Positions 45,742-52,944 of a DNA stretch of 64,000 nucleotides are shown in pieces (positions within the stretch are counted from its first letter, which is position 1; the number at the start of each line of letters is the position of its first letter). Made by a program: the position numbers and the translations under genes. Under the pieces are notes generated by a model. The model made no database searches. It was not told the origin of the DNA and saw nothing but the letters and a program-made list of their open reading frames with translations. The DNA is taken from the NCBI RefSeq assembly GCF_000253255.1, contig NC_015580.1, positions 279,001-343,000 of the forward strand, in the 5' to 3' direction. The DNA is from Novosphingobium sp. PP1Y. Lineage in GTDB: Bacteria; Pseudomonadota; Alphaproteobacteria; Sphingomonadales; Sphingomonadaceae.

Positions 45742-46512
45742 ATGACAGTCAACAGTTACCTCACCAATCGTGCCAGCAACGCAATACTTTCAACCGGCGA
45801 ACAGGATTCAATAAACCGTTCGGTTGCTACCTTGCAAACGCGCCTCAATTCATATTTTGGTTCCAAACTAAACAGCCATTTTCGTTTTGGTTCTTCTACG
45901 CGCGGTACGATTTTGCCTCGCAGCATGGATGGTCATTCCGATATTGATTACATGGTGGTGTTTGCCGAAGGGGGCTATACCCCTCAAACCTACCTCAACC
46001 GCCTTCGGGCCTTCGTCGATGCCTATTACTCATCGTCAGACATCAAGCAGTCCTCACCGACCATCGTGCTGGAACTCAACCACATCAAATTTGACCTTGT
46101 GCCCGCACTTGCCAACATGTGGGGAGGCTACCAGATTCCAGATGGAACAAGCGCGTGGCAAAATACAAACCCTAATGATTTCAATGGCAAGCTGACCGAA
46201 AAGAACACTGCTAATCACCACCTCATCAAGCCGACCATCAGGCTCGTGAAGTTTTGGAATGCCCAGAACGGCTATGTCTTTGATTCATACTCGCTGGAAA
46301 AATGGATTGTCGATCAATCATATTTCTACATCAGCACCCAGCGTGACTACCTGCTTGAAACATTCGAAAAATTGGCAACGCCAACCGATACGCAATGGCG
46401 AAAAGACAAGGTTGAGCGCGCCAAGAAGATTGTGGCTGAGGTTCGCAGGCTTGAGCGCGAGAATATGCCTGTTTCCGCTGAGCTTGAGATCAAAAAACTC
46501 ATCCCGGAGTAA
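45742..46512 (+). CDS. CD-NTase (SMODS nucleotidyltransferase), CBASS-like
   Basis: A 256-aa cGAS/DncV-like nucleotidyltransferase. The active site is GSSTRGT (Gly 50, Ser 51) with HSDIDYMV (Asp 67, Asp 69) and the third acid in KFDLVPAL (Asp 118). On phage infection such enzymes make cyclic or linear oligonucleotides that trigger an effector, here most likely the SLATT protein five bases upstream. There is no Cap2/Cap3, so it is a minimal type I-like CBASS. In-frame starts also exist at 45703 and 45721; 45742 fits the family N-terminus best. Base composition is clearly more AT-rich than the flanking element genes. Confidence 0.88.
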   Translation: MTVNSYLTNRASNAILSTGEQDSINRSVATLQTRLNSYFGSKLNSHFRFGSSTRGTILPRSMDGHSDIDYMVVFAEGGYTPQTYLNRLRAFVDAYYSSSDIKQSSPTIVLELNHIKFDLVPALANMWGGYQIPDGTSAWQNTNPNDFNGKLTEKNTANHHLIKPTIRLVKFWNAQNGYVFDSYSLEKWIVDQSYFYISTQRDYLLETFEKLATPTDTQWRKDKVERAKKIVAEVRRLERENMPVSAELEIKKLIPE

Positions 46513-46568
46513 TGGCGGATCGGCTCATTCCAATTAACTGACCAATATGCATCAGGCTGTAATCGAGT

Positions 46569-46660
46569 GAGAGGCTAGCCGGGAGCGGGCGAACCGCCCG
46601 GGTTTGAGAGAGAGTGTCCGGGCGTGATCCGCCCTTTCTGCTCTCCCGGAGATCCCACCA
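46569..46660 (+). promoter_or_regulatory. Three-way-junction leader of helicase gene
   Basis: Outer stem CCGGGAG (46579-46585) with CTCCCGG (46643-46649) encloses two hairpins: CGGGCG-AAC-CGCCCG (46586-46600) and GGGCG-TGATC-CGCCC (46620-46634), with GAGAGAGAGTGTC between them. The outer stem runs into the GGAGATCC ribosome-binding site of the ATG at 46661 and could occlude it. Confidence 0.6.
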
Positions 46661-49327
46661 ATGGCCCACATCCTTACGGACGCAGCGCTTGGCGCTGCGC
46701 CGCTCGCCACGCATTGCGCATTTGACGCGCGTGCGCGTGCGCTGCTGACCGCAGTAACCTCGCTTCTACCCCTGCTCGAAATCGGGCGGCCCGTTGAATC
46801 CGCCTGTTTGCGCGAGGCAATGACGGCAGCCTTTGGCGGCACCGATGCTGAAGGCGCATGGGATTGGAAGAGTGCCTATGATGCCTGTGAGGTTGCACAA
46901 ATCCTTTTCCTGCGCCGTTTTGGCCCGGCAATCTTGTCACGCGGTGGCCCTCGATCTCGCTCCCTTGCGCTGATCGAACGAGTTTCGGCTCTCTTGCCGA
47001 CCCACACCCGGCGCTCTGAAACCAGCCAGGCCTTGCAACAATATTCGACGCCTGCGGGTCTATCGTTCGTGGCCGTTGTCGCTGCTTCGATTGGCGCGGG
47101 CGAAACTGTGCTCGAACCTTCTGCCGGCACGGGCATGTTGGCGATTCAGGCCGAACTGGCGGGTGCACAGCTCGTGCTGAATGAACTCGCTGAAGGCAGG
47201 GCAGCACTGCTGTCACGCTTGTTCTCAGGCGTGGCTGTCAGCGGACATGACGCGGCGTCGATTGATGATCGCTTGCCCATTTCCGCGCGCCCGAGCGTTA
47301 TCCTCATGAACCCGCCATTTTCGGCCGTCGCGCATGTCGACCGGACGATGAAGGACGCCGCGCTTCGCCATATCGCTTCCGCCTTGGCCCAGCTCGAGCA
47401 TGGGGGGCGGCTGGTGGTCATTACCGGCGCTGGCTGTTCTCCGGATGCTCCAGCATGGCGCGATGCTTTCATCCGGCTGCAGGGGACCGGACGTGTGGTC
47501 TTCACCGCCGCCATCGACGGCAAGGTCTATCGCAAGCACGGCACGACGATCGACACGCGATTGACGGTGATCGACAAGCTGCCAGCTTCCGATCCCACGA
47601 CTTTCGTTCCGAGTGCAGGGACTGCTTCTGATACCGCGACCTTGCTCAAATGGGTCGAAGCGCAGGTGCCGCCGCGCGGACCGATTGCCCCATTGCCCCG
47701 TGCCGGACTGCATTGCGCTTCTTCGCCGTCGCCCGCGAGCCGCGCGGTTGCTCGAACTGCCCCGATCAATCCCGTGGTCGATGCCGATGCGCCTGAACTC
47801 ACCTATTCGACTGCTGACTGGGCTCCGCCCGAGGGGCAACTCGGTGACAGCATCTACGAACGATATGGACTTCAATCGGTCGCCATTCCCGGCGCATTAC
47901 CGCACCCGACGCCGCTGGTTCAATCGGCGTCAATGGCCTCGGTGGCCCCGCCGAAACCAACCTATCGCCCGCACTTGCCCGAGCACCTGTTGGCTGACGG
48001 CGTGTTGTCCGACGCGCAGTTGGAATCCGTAATCTACGCTGGCGAGGCCCATTCCGGGCATCTGGCAGGCGCATGGACCGTTGACGAAACATGGGATCTC
48101 GTCTCGGCGGCGGCTGAAGAAAACGACGCAGCCATCCGCTTTCGCCGTGGCTGGTTTCTGGGTGACGGCACGGGTGCGGGCAAAGGCCGTCAGGTCGCAG
48201 GCATTATTCTCGACAACTGGCTAAAAGGCCGCCGCCGTTCACTCTGGGTTTCGGTATCGGACCGCCTGCTTGAGGATGCTCAGCGCGACTGGTCAGCTTT
48301 GGGGCAGGAACGACTGCTGGTGACGCCCTTGTCACGCTACCGGCAGGGTTCCCCTATCAAGCTGGCGGGAGGCATCTTGTTCACGACCTATGCGACCCTG
48401 CGTTCGCAGGAGCGGGGCGGCAAGGCGAGCCGGGTTCAGCAGATCGTCGATTGGCTTGGCCGTGACTTTGATGGTGTCATCATCTTTGACGAGGCGCACG
48501 CCATGGCCAATGCCGCAGGCGGCAAAGGCGCGCGCGGCGACGTCTCAGCGTCGCAGCAGGGCCGGGCAGGCCTGCGGTTGCAACATGCCCTGCCCAATGC
48601 CCGCATCGTCTATGTCTCGGCCACCGGCGCCACGACGGTGCAGAACCTCGCCTATGCCCAGCGGCTTGGGCTGTGGGGCGGCGAAGACTTCCCTTTTGCC
48701 TCACGCGCCGACTTCGTGGCCGCGATTGAGGATGGCGGCGTCGCAGCCATGGAAGTTCTGGCCCGCGATCTGAAGGCGCTCGGCCTCTACGCTGCCCGCT
48801 CATTGTCATTCGACGGCGTCGAATATGACCTGCTCGAGCACCAACTGACCCCTGAGCAGGTGCGGATTTACGATTCCTATGCCGGGGCATTTCAGGTCAT
48901 TCACGCCCATCTCGATGCGGCGCTCGAAGCATCGGGCGTCACCAGTGCATCCCATGGGACCTTGAACGCACAGGCCCGATCGGCAGCGCGATCCGCGTTC
49001 GAAAGCGCCAAGCAGCGTTTCTTCAACCACCTGATCACCGCAATGCAGACGCCAAGCACCATTCAGGCGATGCAGCGCGATCTTGAGGCTGGCCATGCCT
49101 GCGTTGTTCAGATCGTCTCAACCGGCGAAGCCCTTCAGGAACGCCGTCTTGCCGAAATCCCGACCGAGGAATGGGATGACGTTTCCGTGGACATCACGCC
49201 GCGTGAATATGTGTTATCTGGATCTCCAGATAAGACGAATTCTTTGCAGTCGAGATTTATGTCGAGCGGTTCGCATGCGGGCGCGGATTTACGTGATGAA
49301 GACATAGTTTCTACTCCAGATAATTAA
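46661..49327 (+). CDS. Strawberry-notch/DarB-like methylase-helicase, 5' part
   Basis: The open frame gives 888 aa; native sequence runs to residue 851, the rest being read from the inserted RIT element. An N-terminal adenine-methylase-like domain has EPSAGTGM at 152-159 and NPPF at 217-220. The first RecA lobe of a strawberry-notch helicase follows with GDGTGAGKG at 501-509 and DEAH at 610-613. The architecture recalls phage P1 DarB, which protects DNA from type I restriction. The gene breaks after EYV at 49213, and the second RecA lobe lies in the 3' part at 52950-54743, in the same frame. Alone this fragment lacks helicase motifs V and VI. Confidence 0.88.
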   Translation: MAHILTDAALGAAPLATHCAFDARARALLTAVTSLLPLLEIGRPVESACLREAMTAAFGGTDAEGAWDWKSAYDACEVAQILFLRRFGPAILSRGGPRSRSLALIERVSALLPTHTRRSETSQALQQYSTPAGLSFVAVVAASIGAGETVLEPSAGTGMLAIQAELAGAQLVLNELAEGRAALLSRLFSGVAVSGHDAASIDDRLPISARPSVILMNPPFSAVAHVDRTMKDAALRHIASALAQLEHGGRLVVITGAGCSPDAPAWRDAFIRLQGTGRVVFTAAIDGKVYRKHGTTIDTRLTVIDKLPASDPTTFVPSAGTASDTATLLKWVEAQVPPRGPIAPLPRAGLHCASSPSPASRAVARTAPINPVVDADAPELTYSTADWAPPEGQLGDSIYERYGLQSVAIPGALPHPTPLVQSASMASVAPPKPTYRPHLPEHLLADGVLSDAQLESVIYAGEAHSGHLAGAWTVDETWDLVSAAAEENDAAIRFRRGWFLGDGTGAGKGRQVAGIILDNWLKGRRRSLWVSVSDRLLEDAQRDWSALGQERLLVTPLSRYRQGSPIKLAGGILFTTYATLRSQERGGKASRVQQIVDWLGRDFDGVIIFDEAHAMANAAGGKGARGDVSASQQGRAGLRLQHALPNARIVYVSATGATTVQNLAYAQRLGLWGGEDFPFASRADFVAAIEDGGVAAMEVLARDLKALGLYAARSLSFDGVEYDLLEHQLTPEQVRIYDSYAGAFQVIHAHLDAALEASGVTSASHGTLNAQARSAARSAFESAKQRFFNHLITAMQTPSTIQAMQRDLEAGHACVVQIVSTGEALQERRLAEIPTEEWDDVSVDITPREYVLSGSPDKTNSLQSRFMSSGSHAGADLRDEDIVSTPDN
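49205..49213 (+). repeat. Left 9-bp direct repeat flanking RIT element
   Basis: GAATATGTG occurs here and at 52941-52949, at the junctions where the helicase gene is split. Removing everything from 49214 to 52949 rejoins the two parts in frame (EYV then LDYLAHSF). Confidence 0.65.
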
Positions 49328-49332
49328 TGTGG
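49239..49332 (+). repeat. RIT left terminal inverted repeat (94 bp)
   Basis: Matches the reverse complement of 52851-52944 at 93 of 94 positions; the difference is G at 49252 against A in the right copy read in this orientation. It contains the stop codon (49325-49327) that ends the 5' helicase fragment. Confidence 0.95.
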
Positions 49333-49362
49333 CCCCAGCCCCAACCAGCTGGAGGAACCACC

Positions 49363-50904
49363 ATGTTGCCAAAGACGATTGTTTCATTCGGACGCCCAGA
49401 ACCTTGGGCCGGAGTCACTCCCACCTCAGAAGCTCTATCCACCGCCTTCCACTCTTCTCTTCTGGGGAGCGCGGCGGGATCAGCTGCGCTTTACAAAGCC
49501 GCCGCTCGCCATTTCCTGTTCTGGATCGGGCAGCAGGACGTTGCAGTGTCGGCGGTCGATGACCCCGTCGTACGACGTTTCGAGAAGCATCAGTGTCGCT
49601 GTCAGGGCTTTTCCCGGCATGAGCCCAACCGACCAAAGTTCACCAGCAAGGTCCGGCGTTTCGTCCGCTTCCTGGAGGATCTGGGCATTGTCGACGTACC
49701 CGATGATGTCGATCAGATGGACACACTGTTGGCGGAGTACGCGCCATTTCTCGTCCAGGAGCATTACAGCGCAGCAAGCATCAAGAGCTATCGATCCGAG
49801 GCAGCACACTTTGCTGCCTGGGTTCGGATCTCCCGCTTGCGTTGGGATGATGTCACTGACGAACATGTCATCCAGTACGCCGGCCACGATTGTCGGTGCC
49901 CGGTATACCGCAAGCGCGGAACGCTGATCGGCCACCACGGACCGTTACGACGCAGCAAAGGCGCGCGGCGCTTCCTCGGTTTTCTGCGTGATCGGCATAT
50001 CCTTTCGCAGGCGCATAGCCGGCAACATCAAGACGAAGATCTGGCCGCCTACAAGGCATGGCTAACGACTCATTGCGGCAGCTCTGCCGGGACGATCCGG
50101 CGCTACTGCGGAGAGGTGAAGCGATGGCTTCCCATGCTCGACCCACCGTCGGATATTGACGCGGCCGTTATCAGGCGGATCGTCAGCCACCGCATCACTG
50201 AGGCACCCGGTTCCGCATCGACCATCGCCGGCATCATGCGGAGCTATGTGCGCTTTCTCGTCTCACGCGGAGAGTGCGCCCCAGCTCTCCAGCACGCCTT
50301 TCCGCCCATAAGGCGCTATCGACTCGGCACCCTGCCACGCTACATGGATGAGGCCACGATCGAGAAGATCATCGCATCCTGCCAGACCGGCACCGCGGTG
50401 GAGATCCGCGACAAGGCCATCATCCTGCTGCTGGCCAGGCTCGGCCTGCGAGCGGGCGATATCTGGCAGCTACACCTGACGGATATCGACTGGAACGAAG
50501 GATATCTACGGGTTTGTGGCAAGAGCAGGCGGCCCGACCGCCTGCCGCTTCCCCAGGATGTCGGGGATGCGATCCTCGACTATCTGGAGCAGGCACGGCC
50601 GCCGATTAGCGAGGAGCGGTTGTTCGTGCGCGTGCAACCTCCTTTCCGACCGTTCAGTTCGTCAGCGGAGATCGCCGGTATCGTAGCCCGTGTATTTGAT
50701 CGAGGCGCCATTGAGGGCGTGCCGACGGGTGCCCACGCCTTTAGACATTCGCTGGCCACACGGATGCTGCGCGCCGGTGCCGGTCTGGAGTCGGTCGGCA
50801 CGATCCTGCGTCACCGTTCCCCGGCGACGACCGCCATCTACGCCAAGGTCGACATACCGATGCTGCTTAAGGTCGCTCAGGAATGGCCGGGGGACGCGGC
50901 ATGA
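49363..50904 (+). CDS. ritA: RIT tyrosine recombinase A
   Basis: A 513-aa site-specific recombinase, first and longest of the trio. The catalytic residues are seen in LGLRAGDIW (Arg), CGKSRRPDRLPL (Lys), HAFRHSLATRML (His-x-x-Arg), ILRHRS (His) and IYAKVD (Tyr) near the C-terminus. A long N-terminal part has two core-binding-like domains and paired Cys/His residues (QCRCQGF and CRCPVYRKRG). ATG 49363 follows GGAGGAACCACC. It overlaps the next gene by four bases. Confidence 0.92.
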   Translation: MLPKTIVSFGRPEPWAGVTPTSEALSTAFHSSLLGSAAGSAALYKAAARHFLFWIGQQDVAVSAVDDPVVRRFEKHQCRCQGFSRHEPNRPKFTSKVRRFVRFLEDLGIVDVPDDVDQMDTLLAEYAPFLVQEHYSAASIKSYRSEAAHFAAWVRISRLRWDDVTDEHVIQYAGHDCRCPVYRKRGTLIGHHGPLRRSKGARRFLGFLRDRHILSQAHSRQHQDEDLAAYKAWLTTHCGSSAGTIRRYCGEVKRWLPMLDPPSDIDAAVIRRIVSHRITEAPGSASTIAGIMRSYVRFLVSRGECAPALQHAFPPIRRYRLGTLPRYMDEATIEKIIASCQTGTAVEIRDKAIILLLARLGLRAGDIWQLHLTDIDWNEGYLRVCGKSRRPDRLPLPQDVGDAILDYLEQARPPISEERLFVRVQPPFRPFSSSAEIAGIVARVFDRGAIEGVPTGAHAFRHSLATRMLRAGAGLESVGTILRHRSPATTAIYAKVDIPMLLKVAQEWPGDAA

Positions 50905-51815
50905 TGAACACTCAGATCGAACGCTATGTCGCGTTGCATCGCAGTTTCGGCCGCAAGTTCGACGTGCAGGACCGGTTGCTTCGACAATTTGCCCGCTATG
51001 CTGATGGTTTTGGCGATCGGCAGATCAAAGCCGAGAGACTATATGATTGGTGCCGGTCAGCCAGTTCCCAGAACGTCGCCCGGGACAGATTCGACCACCT
51101 GCGCCGCTTTTGCCTTTATGCCCATGCCGAGGATCAGCAGCATGAGGTGCCGCCAGCGGGCGTATTCGGGAGTGGGAAGCGTCGTCGCCCGACGCCCCAC
51201 ATCATCGAGCCCGAGCAGCTTGGAGCGATTATGCAGGCTGCCCTTGATCTTCCGCCGGAAGGCAAAATCAGCCGATATACCTACCACTATCTGTTTGGCC
51301 TGCTGGCAACGACGGGGCTGCGGATATCCGAGGCTCTGGCACTCCAGCGCGGGGATATCGCAGACGATGGTCTTATCGTCCGCAACGGCAAGTTCGGCAA
51401 GCAACGTCTCGTGCCGATCCTGTCATCGACGCGCGAGGCTCTGGACACATATCTGGATATCCGCAGGAGGTTGGGCGCCAGCGGTGATGACCTGTTCGTC
51501 ACTACGAGAGGGCGGGCACCCCACCAGACTGTTGTTCACATCGTCTTCGTCAGATTGGCTCGCAAGCTAGGCTTCCGTGGACCAACCGGAACGCCGGGTA
51601 TCCGCATCCACGATCTGCGGCACACTTTCGCCGTCCGGTCACTGGAGTCCTGTTCTCGCGATCGGGAGGCGATCCGCCATCATATGGCGGCGCTCAGCGC
51701 TTATCTGGGTCATGCCGATGTCGCCAACACATATTGGTATCTCGAGGCAACACCGGTCCTGCTTCGCGATATTGCCGTCGCCGGCGAGCAGCTTTTCCTG
51801 GGAGACGCAGCATGA
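50901..51815 (+). CDS. ritB: RIT tyrosine recombinase B
   Basis: A 304-aa recombinase of the XerC/D class with TGLRISEAL (Arg), NGKFGKQRLVPI (Lys), IHDLRHTFAV (His-x-x-Arg), YLGHADVANTYWYLEA (His and the likely nucleophilic Tyr). ATGA at 50901 overlaps the ritA stop. The three proteins of RIT elements are thought to act together, but their individual roles are not established. Confidence 0.92.
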   Translation: MMNTQIERYVALHRSFGRKFDVQDRLLRQFARYADGFGDRQIKAERLYDWCRSASSQNVARDRFDHLRRFCLYAHAEDQQHEVPPAGVFGSGKRRRPTPHIIEPEQLGAIMQAALDLPPEGKISRYTYHYLFGLLATTGLRISEALALQRGDIADDGLIVRNGKFGKQRLVPILSSTREALDTYLDIRRRLGASGDDLFVTTRGRAPHQTVVHIVFVRLARKLGFRGPTGTPGIRIHDLRHTFAVRSLESCSRDREAIRHHMAALSAYLGHADVANTYWYLEATPVLLRDIAVAGEQLFLGDAA

Positions 51816-52816
51816 CCGCGCTCGCTTCCCATCTCGCCGCGTTCCTGCGCGATCATCTGCCCCGCGAGCGCAATGTCAGCCCGCACACGGTGACGACCTA
51901 TGCGAACTGCTTCGCGCTGCTGGTCCGCTTCGCGGCCGATCGGCTCAAGCGACGGCCCACCGATCTGACGATCGAGGATTTTCACCCTGAGTTGATCATG
52001 GCCTTCCTCGACCATGCGGAAAATGCACGTAAGAACAGTCCCAGAACCCGCAACGCCCGGCTCGCGGCGATCCGGGCGTTCTTCCGCTACATCGAGTATC
52101 GCGTCCCCGTCTGCCTCGACCTCGCGCTACGTATCCGTTCCGTGCCGACTAAGCGGACCGACACGACCCTGATCGATTATCTGACACGGGACGAGATCAC
52201 CGCGCTATTGGATGCACCGGATCCCCGTTCCCGCCTGGGTACGAGGGATCGCGCTATGCTACATCTCGCCTATGCTGGCGGCCTGCGTGTCGCCGAACTG
52301 CTGTCGCTACAAATGCAAGACTTTCCGGAACGTTCGCTCGCCACGGTCCACATCATCGGCAAGGGCCGACGCGAGCGCGTCCTACCCCTCTGGCGCGAAA
52401 CGCAGGCAGCCCTGCGGGCCTGGCTCGCCGTCAGGCCGCGATGTCACGCGCTAGAGATATTCCTCAACGCCAACGACGAACCAATGAGCCGTGACGGATT
52501 TGCGTTCAGGCTGGCCAAGCATGTGGCCACGGCCGCGAAGAAGCAGCCGTCCTTGCTACGCAAGCGGGTCACGCCTCACGTACTCCGGCATTCCTGCGCA
52601 ATGCACACGCTTGCTGCGACCGGCGACATCCGCAAAGTGGCGCTCTGGCTCGGGCATGCCAGCATCCAGAGCACGGAAGCCTATCTGCGCGCTGACCCCC
52701 AAGAAAAGCTGCAAATCCTCGCTGCGCACGGGGCGCCGGCTATCAAACCAGGCAAGTTCAGACCTCCGGCTGACCCGCTGATCATGATGCTCAACGACGT
52801 CCGGAAACGAGCATAA
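51812..52816 (+). CDS. ritC: RIT tyrosine recombinase C
   Basis: A 334-aa XerC/D-like recombinase: AGGLRVAELL (Arg), IGKGRRERVLPL (Lys), PHVLRHSCAMH (His-x-x-Arg), LGHASIQSTEAYLRA (His and Tyr). The SAM-like core-binding domain is at about residues 5-95. ATGA at 51812 overlaps the ritB stop. A hairpin follows (52819-52839). Confidence 0.92.
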   Translation: MTALASHLAAFLRDHLPRERNVSPHTVTTYANCFALLVRFAADRLKRRPTDLTIEDFHPELIMAFLDHAENARKNSPRTRNARLAAIRAFFRYIEYRVPVCLDLALRIRSVPTKRTDTTLIDYLTRDEITALLDAPDPRSRLGTRDRAMLHLAYAGGLRVAELLSLQMQDFPERSLATVHIIGKGRRERVLPLWRETQAALRAWLAVRPRCHALEIFLNANDEPMSRDGFAFRLAKHVATAAKKQPSLLRKRVTPHVLRHSCAMHTLAATGDIRKVALWLGHASIQSTEAYLRADPQEKLQILAAHGAPAIKPGKFRPPADPLIMMLNDVRKRA

Positions 52817-52818
52817 CT

Positions 52819-52839
52819 CCGGAGGCCTCACGCCTCCGG
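52819..52839 (+). terminator. Hairpin after ritC
   Basis: CCGGAGGC (52819-52826) pairs with GCCTCCGG (52832-52839) over a five-base loop, two bases after the ritC stop. No U-run follows, so termination may be partial. Confidence 0.5.
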
Positions 52840-52850
52840 GCATCGTCCCA

Positions 52851-52944
52851 CCACATTAATTATCTGGAGTAGAAACTATGTCTTCATCACGTAAATCCGC
52901 GCCCGCATGCGAACCGCTCGACATAAATCTTGACTGCAAAGAAT
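52851..52944 (-). repeat. RIT right terminal inverted repeat (94 bp)
   Basis: Reverse complement of 49239-49332 with one mismatch. It contains GGAG (52865-52868) and, nine bases on, ATG 52878, in frame with the 3' helicase fragment, so the repeat itself supplies a translation start. The right direct repeat GAATATGTG (52941-52949) overlaps its outer end by four bases. Confidence 0.95.
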
